A stretch of 64,000 nt of DNA, taken from Larix kaempferi. Taxonomy: Eukaryota; Streptophyta; Pinopsida; Pinales; Pinaceae. The stretch lies in NCBI GenBank assembly GCA_027924585.1, contig BSBM01000600.1, positions 16,637,501-16,701,500 on the forward strand, read 5' to 3'. A program made the position numbers and the translations under genes. The notes beneath the pieces are model-generated. The model saw only the letters and a list, made by a program, of their open reading frames with translations. It was not told the DNA's origin and made no database searches. The stretch's first letter is position 1. Every line of letters starts with the position of its first letter. This document shows positions 36,701-46,904 of the stretch, piece by piece.

Positions 36701-38475
36701 AAACGTATGCTATAAATGAATATTGAAAAGAAATACTACTACTGCCATTCAAATAATGGTTATATGTTGTGATAATTGATAATATTTGACCTAAGTGCAA
36801 CTTCATCGAAATGTAAGAATTGTTTGTGTGTTCGATCTAAGAGCCTTGTGAAAGGTTAGGGTTTAAGATACTAAGTTCGAGTTTGAAACCATGATGAAAT
36901 GAATAGTTGGATTTCTCCACTGTATGATGTTGAAAACCATGATTGGATTTTGTATAAATTGTAACAAATCTGTATTATAGTGAGACTCGTATGAAAGAGA
37001 GATATGAAGTTTTAAAATGAGAATGTTTACTATAGGCTGATAGTTGATAACTTTGTTTAGGATTATGACAAAAATGATAAATGTTTTGATTTCTACTGTG
37101 TAGTTTATGGTATAAAACAATGTATAAATATGTACATGAAATAATTGGAAATCCTTGTTGTCTGTAGAAGAATTATCATTCTGCTGTATATTGAAAGTAA
37201 ATCTATATTTAACCTAATATAAACATATACATTTTAGCTACTAAATGCAGAAAACAATTCTTACTGTTAGAACATAAATCTATTTATTTGAAACATATAA
37301 ATTTATAAACAAGGAAACATTGCATGTAAATTAGGAAAACAATTAGCTAAAAATAATGATAATGAGGGCACGGTAGAAGTATTTACAGGAATTAAACAGT
37401 AAGTAGAAACTTGAGAAATTTATGATAATTTAATCTTCTCATTCACTCGGCTATTTTCCTATCTTGATCTATTCTACTTAATCAGTCTCTGTACTAGAGT
37501 ACGATGTTATTCCTTTTTGCAAGGGGAAAAATGCAGAGACTAATTTATTCAATCATTTCTATTTATATAGAATTATTAAATATTCAGGAAAACTAAAATG
37601 AACTTTATGAAATAAACAGTAAAAGCTAGTAGATAACAGAACTTTAAAATATATAGAAATAGATAACAGAACTTTAAAATTTACAGAAATAGATAACAGA
37701 ACTTGAAAATAAAAATAGATAAGACAATAGAACCTGTAAAAGACGATAGGACAACAAAAACCCAAGGAGGCATGTTCCTCCCAACCTGCTTCACAAGAAG
37801 CAGCTCATCTATTGACTTCTAATGAACCCCCAAGCCTAATTACTGATCCAGTAAGTGGGTGGAATCTGTGTAGAAGCAAGGCACTCAAAAATACCTTCTC
37901 CACTTGGTATCAACCTCCTGAAATAAAATTCCTTCTCCACTCAGCATCAACCTCCTGAACTCAATAAGAGTTTGGCAGACTCACAACATGATCAACAACA
38001 TAGCATATCCCCTCATCAAATCTCTTGGGTGCAAACACAGCAAAACCCCAAGGTAAATTTCCTCGTCAAGAAAAGTGATGAACCTCAGTTCAATATTTGA
38101 TGGCTATTATATAGACTGCCTAGGTCTTTTAGTGGTCAGTTTGGAATAAATGAGCCTCAAGCTCCAGTCCCATCTTTCAGGGCACTATGACCACATTTCA
38201 AGGGAGTTGTCCCATACCAACAACTAGTTAATTGCATCATGATGCTGCCACTTGTCCATTGCCTTCTACCCCAGATTCCATTCCACCTAGTGGATCAGTA
38301 ACCACTCTTTCAGCAGTCCTCTTAGGTGTTTGTCTTCGATTTTATTTATTAAATAATAATATATTGTGCAAATTATAGTCATCCTTGGACACCTGTCAAA
38401 CATAAAAATTTACAATAAAAGTTATCATAATGTTTCTTAACACAAAATGTTTTCCAGCAAATATGGTATGTTACA
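33796..38475 (-). repeat. 5' LTR of Gypsy-2 (4,680 bp)
   Basis: Partner of 24244-28926. It ends TGTTACA next to the PBS and begins TGTAACA on the LINE side. Confidence 0.95.
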
Positions 38476-38530
38476 GGCGTATTTTTAGGATACTCTTGCA
38501 TCCTCTAAAGTTCCAAGATGTAATCCGCAT
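38476..38530 (-). pseudogene. LINE ORF2 N-terminus (18 codons), cut off by Gypsy-2
   Basis: From the ATG at 38530 the minus strand reads MRITSWNFRGCKSILKI. This is the start of the endonuclease (SWN..GC motif). Joined across Gypsy-2, after removing one target-site copy, it runs in frame into RLLRWKIELEKPAIIFLQET at 24238 and below. One nucleotide separates this ATG from the ORF1 stop. Confidence 0.9.
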
Positions 38531-38531
38531 C

Positions 38532-39964
38532 TTATAACCCATTGAGGTTGGAGGATGCTAGAGCCGCGTCAATGATTTTATACTGGCCCAAGGCCACCAG
38601 GTTCCTTCCTATCATCTGAATTCTTTGCATATTACTTCGCCTGCCTCTTTTCTCACCCCTGGTTATCTTTTTCCCATCGTTCTCTTTGAGAGATTCAGAA
38701 ATTATCCCCAAGGGTTTGCGGTTCTTGGACTTAATGATCGCTTTCTCCAGGAGAGAGACCTGATGAGGTGTTATAGGAATTGGATTTTCGACTATACATG
38801 CTGCCTCCAGACCTTCCAGATCCAGATCTTCCAGTTCCATTTCATCTTCGCCTTCCTCTTGCAAGGATCTTGCATACCCTTGAGCATCAGCCTTGGATAT
38901 ATGACAATGTTGTCATATTTTTGTTCTTTATTTGTTGCTTCTATCTTTTCCGTCGTAGAAATAACTTCAACATCTTTTTCTTCTTCCCCTGATTGCAGGA
39001 CCTCATACCTATTGTGGATCATGGTCTTCTTGTGAATTTCAGGGGCCCCGACCTTCCTGGATTGTCGTTTCTTGCTAGTAACCCTTTTGAATCCTTCTTG
39101 GTCTTTTCCTTCAGAGTCGGTTTTTCCTCCTGGTTGTTTTTTAAGCAGACAATCCCTGAATAGATGCCCATGTTCATGGCATCGCCGACATCGAAATGGG
39201 ATATGTTCATAATCAATGGCCTGGAACCAATCTTCATCCTCCCAAGTAAGGTCTATTCCTGCCGACAGGACTTGGGAGATATCCAAATAGAGGCATATAC
39301 GAGCATAAGATGTATACCGCATCTTCTTGGTTTGTTCTGAGACTTTTACGAACACCCCCAGCTCATTACCAATCTCTGTTAGTATTTCTTCCTTCCAGTA
39401 TTCAGAAGGCAATGAGTAGAGTCTTATCCAGACCGGGGCAATGGTTAAATTTTCTTTGTCTGGGTTGAACCGCTCTTTCCAGGGGCGAAGATACAGTCCA
39501 TCCAAATTGAAAAAGTATGGTCCATTGTCAAAAATCCTCGTACGGTCTTCTTCATTAAAGAAAATCACAGTAAAGTAACCTTCAGCTCCCAATTGGAGAT
39601 CATAATGTCCCTGAGGCTTCCAAGTTGTGCTGATCCACCACACCAGCACTTTCTCAGCTGGCCAGATCCCAACAAATTTGCCAATAAGTGCATGTTCTTT
39701 CATGTGCTGGATATCAATTTGGATCCTCTTTGATTTTATTAAGAGTTTAGGAATTTTGTGCGCCTTTGGCAGACATTGCCCAGGCTTTCTTGATTCTATC
39801 ATTGTCTAAACAGAAGTGGCCACACCACTTGTTCCTACCTCAATATTCCCAGTCCCACTTCCAGGGGCAGGATCTTGGTTTGTCTACTTTCCTTTTTCCA
39901 TATTGCCAACAGAGACCAAGGCCACGCCATCAGTGGCTGTACCCATGTCCTTCTCATCCCGCAT
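38532..39964 (-). pseudogene. LINE ORF1 (DUF4283-type RNA-binding protein with CCHC knuckle)
   Basis: The best open part is 39802-38792. It shows the DUF4283-like domain (ALIGKFVGIWPAEKVLVWW, GYFTVIFFNEEDRTRIF, WKERFNPDKENLTIAPVWIR), then the knuckle CRRCHEHGHLFRDC (CX2CX4HX4C) and a basic region. A frameshift at about 38,890-38,920 moves the C-terminus to another frame (LQEEGEDEMELEDLDLEG… to NLNGL at 38532). Upstream, the same frame extends to an ATG at 39964 with two TAG stops, so the original protein probably started near there. Plant LINE ORF1 proteins bind element RNA. Confidence 0.88.
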
Positions 39965-40113
39965 ACCAAGGAGGCCCCAACACAGACACCACACCATTAC
40001 CAAAATCAGAAAACCTTCAAATCATCGTAACACCTTCCGCCTATGTCTGCTCCATCACCTCCGTCAATCAAGCACTTATTCAAGGACTCGATTGATTTTT
40101 TACTAGCTTGATC

Positions 40114-40126
40114 CACTCTACATAGG
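40114..40126. repeat. LINE target-site duplication, 5' side copy
   Basis: CACTCTACATAGG, identical to 6294-6306. It fixes the LINE 5' end at 40113. Confidence 0.93.
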
Positions 40127-40196
40127 CTTAATTTCTATCTTATACTCTCTATATATTCAAGAGCCATAACATACCAGGAATAAAGTAGGTTGGTCT

Positions 40197-40349
40197 TATT
40201 TTGGAGAATAGAGGGCTTGTGGTGGCGACAAGAAAGTGATTTGAATACATTTAGCATTTTTAGTACTTTATTAAATTATTGGAATGGCACTAAAGGAAGG
40301 AATGGTAGTGGAGGTTCATTGCAACGAGGAAGGATATCAAGGATGTTAG
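40197..40349 (+). pseudogene. Truncated second Agenet gene copy
   Basis: From the ATG at 40284 the frame reads MALKEGMVVEVHCNEEGYQG and stops at codon 22, matching the start of the Agenet gene at 4514 (MAMKEGMTVEARCNEEGYRG) in 16 of the first 20 residues. Upstream, GACAAGAAAGTGATTTGAAT (40227-40246) repeats the sequence at 3983-4002. About 450 bp between that block and the ATG in the first copy is missing here. Similarity ends abruptly at about 40344, where TGTTAG begins, suggesting an insertion or deletion breakpoint. Confidence 0.8.
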
Positions 40350-40519
40350 AAAATGGAAATTACTCTCACCTTGCAAACGACGAGTCTCAATTAAAAGATC
40401 ATTATTAGCACTCGAGTTAGAAATGTTTCCACTAAGTCTAATATTAAGATTCTAGTTTATTGGATGTTATATTTGTTTAAATATAGGCCTTTGCGTTTTG
40501 CGTTCATTGTAAGGATCAA

Positions 40520-40860
40520 GCATGATCACATATCTTATGAATAAATATTTTGAAAAACAATTCTAAATTGAATTCATCAATTATTTGTGTGTCTCTATTC
40601 CATAAAACGTTCATTGCAAGGATCAAGAATGATCACATATCTTATGAATCTTACAAGCATGATCACATATCTTATGAATAAAGATTTTGAGAAACAATTC
40701 TAAATTGAATTCATCAATTATTTGTGTGTCTCTATGGAATAGAGACACAAATAATTAAATTCATCAATTATTTGTGTGTCTCTATGGAATAGAGACACAC
40801 AAATAATTGAATTCATCAATTATTTGTGTGTCTCTATGGAATAAAAGTAGTAGAGCATAT
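40520..40860. repeat. Tandem array with embedded palindromes
   Basis: A unit with ATCACATATCTTATGAATAA and AATTCATCAATTATTTGTGT occurs at about 40530-40602 and 40667-40732. The CAATTATTTGTGTGTCTCTA block then repeats at 40715, 40765 and 40817. Arms 40765-40784 and 40790-40809 form a perfect 20-bp inverted repeat around TGGAA. Confidence 0.9.
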
Positions 40861-41564
40861 TTAAGTGTTTTGAAGAGCACATTGCTCCAAGAGTCAATCC
40901 AAGCCATGTTGTATTCTTCCATCGTGAAGAAGTATTCCTCCATACTAAAAAAGGCTAAGATCTCAGTCTGAAGCACTAGATTTGAACGTGGGATCTACAG
41001 ATCCCAAGCAAATTTGTGGAGAGACATCCATCCCATAAGAGAGATAGCTCGAGCCATGAAGAAACTATGATTGTTGTTGAAGAGTGAGATCATTGTAGAT
41101 GTTGGTTGTGAAGCGAATGGTCGTGGAGCAAAGAAGATCGAAATAGCTTGCAGATCTATAGATTTGAAGTGCTTGCGAGTGAGTAGTATACCCATGTGCG
41201 ACCACCTTGAAGTGGTCACGACCAATTGCGAGGACACGTATGAAACGATTTTTCTCATGCTCGGTCACATGCAGTAAATGCTCAGCGTGCGACCATGTGT
41301 TGGTTTTTTGGAAGATAGCTGTTGGAGAGTGTGATGAGAGGCGTAAGTTGAATAAAAGAGACAGTTGTGACAGAGTTTGGGTACATTGGTCAAACCATCC
41401 AAGTAAAGAAGGACCAATTCATGAAAACATAATCCAATCCACGAGAATATATAGTTGTTGTGGGGAAAGACCTTGCTGAGATCGTTGAATATGTCGTGAA
41501 GAAGATACACTCATTGAATAAGAGTGCAAAGGGAAGCCTCCCGTGTTAAAATATTCTAAAAAAG
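40861..41564. other. No gene recognised
   Basis: Short broken ORFs only. The stretch from TGTTAG at 40344 through this region could be the start of a decayed LTR, but no partner or PBS was found. Confidence 0.4.
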
Positions 41565-43064
41565 TGGAAATATAAAAAGGTATTATAAAAAATGAAAAGC
41601 TCATTTTTTGTTTGTTTAAAAGAAAAGAGAAGTTCTAGATTGGAGTGAAGTTGTGTTATGCAGTAGTCTTGCACAATCTATCAGAAGTAGTAGAAGCAAA
41701 AGGTCGAGATATATGTTACATTTTTTAAGATTGAAAGTTTGAGATCTTGCATTAAGGGGTATCAAGAAAAACCATAATTTTTTAAGGGGGCGTTAAGGGA
41801 GAAAGGACAAAGACTAAAGAGAAAGAAGTTGAAATATGAGTTCATCCAAGTAGAATAGTCATGGGTCGGAAAAGAAGACTCAAATAGCTCCAGAAAGAGC
41901 TTAAACAGATCGAGAGAGAGAACATAAGAGTAGAGGAAACATATTTTGCAAAGAAATATGGAGTTGTTCCATTTGAATATGAGAAGTCCATACATAAAGA
42001 AGATTATATTATAGAAACAGAGTTTGATTAAAGGTGGAGCAACATCCCACATAAAATTGCTACGTTGGATCATGCATTTGTGAGTGAAGGAGAGCATGAA
42101 GAATCTGTAGCAGCAAATTTGACATATGTGAGTAAAACTAAGTAAGAGCATACAGTTGTTGGTGAATCCCACAATGAAGGAAAACCACTGGATGGCAGTT
42201 ATAATGATGAAGATAACCTCTTAGTAGTAGAGGTCGAAGCACTTGAACCAAATTATGATGGTGAACACCTATCTTATGAAGGTTGGATGAATGTGCTACA
42301 ACAAAAAGAACTACTAGATGAGTTGTTTTTTGGAAGGGTATTCCTACTTGACAATGAAAACCAAGTAGATGTGTCTTGATTGTAGTAGAAAGACATTGAT
42401 GTTGGAGCATCCATGGTTGTTGGAAATCTTGCATCAACCAAAAATATTATACTTTGATGTTGCTTTGGTTTGAATAATGTTTTCAGAAATAAGTTGAAAA
42501 CATTAGGCCAAAGATTATGTTTTAAATAATTAATCTAATTTTTGTTGCAAATGATATAGTAGGAGGTTGTGTAGGAGTGCATTTTTAAAGTCTAAAAAGC
42601 AAAAGGAAAACATGTCGTGGATTTTTTTGGAGTTATTGAAATTAATAATGGAACATTTAATGCTTTTTCTAATAGTGGAGAAGCTTTTTCAGTTTCATGG
42701 TATAGCCTTTTCAAATGAGGAAAAAATCAGACTTTTGGAAGGATTTAATTTATTTATTTTTAATTGTTGGAGCAACCTTTTTAGTTACATGGTGTAGCAT
42801 TTTCAAAGGAGGCAAAAATCACATTTTTTGAAGTATTTTATTCCAAAAACCACCTTGATTCTTATCATTGTAACCTATTTGTATTGTTGTTCATCCATAT
42901 TAGAGACTGTATAATCTTGTATAATCAAAATTATTAAAGTTTGTAAGCATTTGTGCAAGTTTGGAATACAAGATATTGCATCATAGTCGTTGATTTTTGC
43001 ATTCAAATCATTGGTGTTTATTTTGTGAGTTTTTGAGAGAGGGTTTTGTGAAAACCCCTCTTGC
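41565..43064 (+). repeat. 5' LTR-like region of Gypsy-D copy 1 (1,500 bp)
   Basis: Homology with 47606-48948 starts at the same base (TGGAAATATAAAAAGG) and ends at CTCTTGCA just before a PBS, as expected for an LTR. Copy 1 has about 140 bp (around 42430-42570) missing from copy 2. Terminal inverted repeats are only TG/CA, so the left boundary is less certain. Confidence 0.65.
41855..42379 (+). pseudogene. ORF carried within the Gypsy-D LTR-like region
   Basis: One frame reads MGRKRRLK, then KELKQIERENIRVEETYFAK, YGVVPFEYEKSIHKEDYIIE, then IPHKIATLDHAFVSEGEHEE and LLVVEVEALEPNYDGEHLSY… to NENQVDVS, with about three stops. The same protein is readable in copy 2 (about 47,900-48,403). About 170 codons, acidic, no known family. 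Keeping the same frame in both copies suggests it was once coding. Confidence 0.5.
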
Positions 43065-43069
43065 ATTAG

Positions 43070-43084
43070 TGGTATTAGAGTAGG
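43070..43084 (+). other. PBS of Gypsy-D copy 1
   Basis: TGGTATTAGAGTAGG, two C-to-T changes from the initiator-Met type TGGTATCAGAGCAGG. Confidence 0.8.
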
Positions 43085-43163
43085 TTGTTCTTGAGTATGC
43101 AAGTGGAATGCTGAGGTGAAGCAGTTTGCCACAGGACCTCTGAGTTGTGACTTGTGAGAAAAA

Positions 43164-43930
43164 TGCCTCCCAGAGTAGCACCATGAGGTAGGGGTAGAGG
43201 TAGAGGTAGAAACCCTCCCGGTATGGAATATTTTAGAGCCCTTTAGAGGCAAGTTTAGGCATTACAAGAATATTTGCATCGAGGAGTTGATGTTAGAAAA
43301 AGAGACAAAAGTGAAGATGAAGCTCAAAGTGAGGAACCATTCAAAGAAGAAGCACGTGATGGAATTGATCCTAGAGAAATTCGATTGCTTGGAGCCATTT
43401 CCAAGGTTGAAGAAAGACCTGAGATGGAGGTCTCAAAATTTAATGGAAGCTTAAATCTAGAAAGGTCATAGATTGGATAAATGACATGGAAGAATTATTT
43501 GAATTCAAAGAGATTGAAGAGCTTGACAAAATGAAATTTGTAATGACAAAACTAAAGGGACGTGCTAGTATTTGGTGGAAAGAAATCCAACTTGAAAGAG
43601 GAAGGAGATGAAAGGATAAAATCATTAAATGGGATAAAATGGTAGAAAATATGAAGATGTAATTCATTCCTATGGATTATGAACTAGAGCTACTGAAGAA
43701 GATACAAATTCTTTGACAAGGAACAAGAACAGTAAAAGAATATATTGAAGAATTCCACAAAATCGTTATTAGAACTTAGCATGCTGAAGAAAATAGGGAG
43801 AAAGAAGCATGTCACATCAACGGATTGAAGCCTATCATACAAGAATAATTAGCACTAGTGATAATGTGCACCATAGAAGATGCATATTTATTTGCACTGA
43901 ATGTGGTAGAAATATTAAATAGAAATATGG
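43164..43930 (+). pseudogene. Gypsy-D copy 1 gag
   Basis: Begins MPPRVAP then an Arg/Gly run (GRGRGRGRNPPG), EYLHRGVDVRKRDKSEDEAQ, VSKFNGSLNLE and, after a frameshift near 43,460, VIDWINDMEELFEFKEIEEL and LKGRASIWWKEIQLERGRR, the Retrotrans_gag core. Several stops; no zinc knuckle recognised before the protease-like part. The RG-rich start resembles Gags of a different Gypsy group than its RT, so a chimeric origin is possible. Confidence 0.75.
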
Positions 43931-43939
43931 TCCTGATGT

Positions 43940-44700
43940 AATGCCTAGAATGATCTTGGAAGAATTAAGTTTGTCTTGCACTAATGAGAATTCTAGAAGT
44001 CTCTTATCTTATAATAATCAACAAGCTACTTTTGGTGAAATCAAAGATCTTACTCTTTTGTTGTGTGCTCATCCAAAAATCAAAAGCACCTGCAATTTTT
44101 AGGTCATTGACATGCCAGTTAGCAATTTTTATATCATTTTAGGCAAAGATTGGCAAGTTTTGATTGGTTGATACTTTTCAAATGATGGTACTCACATGTC
44201 TCTTCCAAGAAATGGAAAAAAATATTATTGTTTTTAGGGAAGATAGAATATCTCACTACATTGAGAGTGTTCCTTGGTCTCATGCTAATTACTTTGAGGA
44301 ATACCTTGGTGTGTATTCTATTTTTATTGAGGATGATGAAAAAGCCATAACACCTAGCAAAGAACCTGATGATGGAGTCTAGCACATGCATTTCGACAGT
44401 GCCAGCTCTAATGAAGGCAATGGGGCTAGGATAATTTTGTTCTCTCCAATTAGTAAGATCCATAATTTTTCCTATAGGCTTTAAGTTCAATCCACACATA
44501 ACATTTCTGAATTTGAAGCTTTAATTCTTGGAATGGAGAATTCTTATAACTTAGGTTGCTTCCATCTTACAATTTTTGGGGAATCTGAATTAATCATCAA
44601 TTTGATTAAAGGAATTTATGTTCCGTCCAATAAAATCCTAAAAGATATACACAAGCAACCAAAAGTTTAATTTCAAATTTTCTTTCATTTAATATTACCC
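43940..44700 (+). pseudogene. Gypsy-D copy 1 protease-like and upstream RNase H
   Basis: IILGKDWQVLIG, then SNDGTHMSLPRNGKNIIVFR and EEYLGVYSIF represent the C-terminal half of a retropepsin-like domain. It is followed by MHFDSASSNEGNGARIILFS, ISEFEALILGMENSYNLG and FGESELIINLIKG, an RNase H fold (D, E, and E where a catalytic D is expected). This RNase H lies before RT. Confidence 0.7.
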
Positions 44701-45059
44701 ATTTCAGAAGAGAATTAAATTCAATGGAAAACATGTTGGTTGTATTTGTTGTTAGTCCATCAAGACAACTACTTCCTGAAAGAACATATTGTATATTCTT
44801 ATCTTTATATAGACCTCATCTCCCAAATAACAATGAGTCTTGGCATGTATTTTCGAATGGCGAAAGTATTTGCGCTTTTCTACATAATAAATCTTTTAAA
44901 CAAAAGGAACACATTTCTTTAGAAGATGATAAATTTCCCAAAGGATTAACTCCTCTGGAAAACTCTTTTTCTTCAAGTGACATAGGTGATCCAAAAAATT
45001 AAAAAACAAGAAGAATTTAAAAGAAAAATCGATGAAGCAATTTATGTTGATATAGGGAC

Positions 45060-46304
45060 TCCAAATTACTTAAATACTTCAAAATTGGAGCCAAATGTTC
45101 TGGATTTGAAAAACATAAATTCATCGAACTATTTCACAAATTCAAAGATGTCTTTGCCAGTTATTACAAGGATTTATGTGGTGTTTATCCTAACGTAATA
45201 CAACATGTAATTCATATTAAAGAAGATGCAAAACCAATTAGGCAAAGGCAATCCTGCCCTTGAAGCAACAATCATAAAGGAAGTGCAAAAACTAATTGAT
45301 GCCCATATGATTTTTTTTGCTAAATATTCAGAATGACTCTCTAACCTCGTGCATGTCTAAGAAAAAAACGATGATATCAATTTGTGCATTGATTTTTGTG
45401 CATTAAATAAGTCAAGTGTTAAAGATAATTTTTCACTTCCTAATATGGAGTTAATCTTACAATAGGTATTAGGATCTTGGATGATGTCACTCCTTGATGG
45501 TTTTTCTGGATACAATCAAATCAAAGTTAAGAGAGATGACAAATACAAAACCACTTTTACTACTCGATGGGGCATGTTCACTTATGCAAGAATGCCTTTT
45601 GGCTTTGTTAAAATAGGTGCCACCTTTTAAAGGGCTATGCAAATAACCTTTGATGATCTTATCAGTAAAATAATTCAAGTCTATCTCGATGATCTAATTG
45701 TTTATTCTAAACACTAAAAAGATCACTTCAATCATCTTAGGAAATTGTTTTTACATTGTAAGAAATTTGAGATGTCTTTAAACCCAACTAAGTCTTTTTT
45801 GGTGTTACACAAGAAAATCTCCTTGGCCATATTGTCTCGGATTCTGGGATTAGCATAGATCCTAACTAAGTTATTGCAATTCAAAATATTCAAGCCCCAA
45901 ATTCAAAAAAAGAGATCCAATCATTTATGGGTATGATAAACATTGTTAAAAGATTTATACCTGACTTTGCAATCAAGGATAAACCTATACATCAAATGGT
46001 TAAACAAGATCATTTTTGGGGGGGGATGATAACATTGAAAGGGATTTTAATCAAATTAAAAGGGAAATTAGTTTTTTCCCTGTACTTGCAAAACCACACT
46101 TTGAAAAGGATTTTATAATCTATACCATTGCAATTGAGGAGGCAATTTCTGATATACTTCTTCACAAAGATGGTCAGAATATTGAACATCCAATTTAGCT
46201 TATATGAGTCAAAGCTTATCTAACAATGAATTAAAGTATTTTCTAATTGAAAAACATGCATATGCTTTAGTTAAAGCTATTGAGAAATTTAGACACTTCA
46301 TTTT
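45060..46304 (+). pseudogene. Gypsy-D copy 1 reverse transcriptase and RNase H start
   Basis: Across frames: FIELFHKFKDVFA, then NLCIDFCALNKSSVKDNFSL, MMSLLDGFSGYNQIKVKRDD, GMFTYARMPFGFVKIG and the catalytic VYLDDLIVYS (about 45685). Then VKRFIPDFAIKDKPIHQMVK and EKDFIIYTIAIEEAISDILL lead into RNase H, broken at FRHFIF (46304), where an insertion begins. Multiple stops and frameshifts. Confidence 0.88.
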
Positions 46305-46625
46305 TGCACCGAGTGAAATGAGGTGCTCTACAGCCCAGTATGGGAGAGATGTTGTACAAAATAATTTAAAAAATTCATGTCGGCTCATAAAATAAAAAAT
46401 TATGGAAAGTATTTAAAAAAAAAATCCATGTTAGTTCATAAAATAAAATATTATGAAAAGTAATTAAAAAATAGATGTTAGTTTATAAAATAAAAACTTA
46501 AACCCATCTATCAATCAAGAGAGATTAAATTTCTTGAATTTAAATTTAAAAAAAGAAATACACCTCAAGAAATTGGATCCCTCTCTATGCTTGATAGATA
46601 CAAGTTTAAGATAGATCTATGATGA
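46305..46625. repeat. About 320-bp insertion with ~46-bp tandem units in Gypsy-D copy 1
   Basis: Copy 2 lacks this segment: its sequence passes directly from GACACTTCATTTTAGG to TCTTTACCTGCTATTAAATT, whereas copy 1 has extra DNA between the equivalents. Inside, a unit with CATGTTAGTTCATAAAATAAA repeats about three times (about 46373-46500). Confidence 0.65.
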
Positions 46626-46755
46626 TAAGTAAACATGAGATAAAAATCTCTTTACCTATTATTAAATTTTTACTTTCATAAACTTATCTGTAATAAACAA
46701 AATAATAATAATAAAAATCAATTACATTAAAATACACACCCCTTCGATGAAAGGG

Positions 46756-46884
46756 TGTTAGATGGACTATATAATGGCCCAACATTGTATCTTTTTTATT
46801 TATCATCAATATATTTTTACCAATTATCAAAATTTATGAGTTATTCGAATTAATTGTGGGTTTTCAGAATAAAAGTCTGCCTCA
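46756..46884 (+). repeat. Short TRIM-like LTR (129 bp)
   Basis: Begins TGTTAGATGG, contains a TATA-like CTATATAATGG (46768-46778) and AATAAA (46868-46873), and ends CTCA two nucleotides before a perfect initiator-Met PBS. A partner LTR was not found downstream. Confidence 0.55.
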
Positions 46885-46886
46885 TT

Positions 46887-46902
46887 TGGTATCAGAGCCA
46901 GG
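46887..46902 (+). other. Primer-binding site (tRNA-iMet)
   Basis: TGGTATCAGAGCCAGG, an exact match to the initiator-Met complement in its first 12 bases. Confidence 0.85.
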
Positions 46903-46904
46903 TT

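Larger units (their letters stand above)
24244..38475 (-). mobile_element. Gypsy-2: chromovirus-like Ty3/Gypsy element with 4.7-kb LTRs
   Basis: LTRs 24244-28926 and 33796-38475 both run TGTAACATCCCAGA…GGTATGTTACA, with 7-bp terminal inverted repeats TGTAACA/TGTTACA. Flanks are ggcgG (24239-24243) and ggcgT (38476-38480), a 5-bp duplication with one mismatch. The internal region (4.87 kb) encodes gag, protease, RT, RNase H, integrase and a chromodomain-like tail on the minus strand. Nearly two thirds of the element is LTR. In the first 160 bp I count about nine LTR differences. It interrupts LINE ORF2. Confidence 0.95.
6294..40126 (-). mobile_element. L1-type LINE split by two nested LTR retrotransposons
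   Basis: The same 13 bases, CACTCTACATAGG, flank the structure at 6294-6306 and 40114-40126 (target-site duplication). On the minus strand the element starts at 40113, encodes ORF1 (to 38532) and ORF2 (from 38530), and ends in a poly(A) seen as T10 at 6308-6317. The final ~100 nt resemble plant LINE 3' ends. Gypsy-2 (24244-38475) and Gypsy-1 (6407-18646) lie inside. Subtracting both plus their duplications leaves about 7.3 kb, a normal full-length plant LINE. Both ORFs carry premature stops, so the copy is inactive. Confidence 0.93.
41565..46700 (+). mobile_element. Gypsy-D copy 1 (decayed, plus strand)
   Basis: An LTR-like region, PBS, gag, protease-like, RNase H-like, RT and start of a second RNase H in this order. 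Its first 1.5 kb is repeated at 47606-48948 and its RT part at 49397-50640 (copy 2). The order protease, RNase H, RT, RNase H is known from a plant Gypsy group that carries an extra RNase H (recalled family knowledge). Many stops. Confidence 0.85.

Noticed and set aside
40782-40976. 64-codon minus ORF (with FSMEEYFFTMEEYN)
   Set aside because: Partly made of the palindromic repeat; no homologous pattern recognised.
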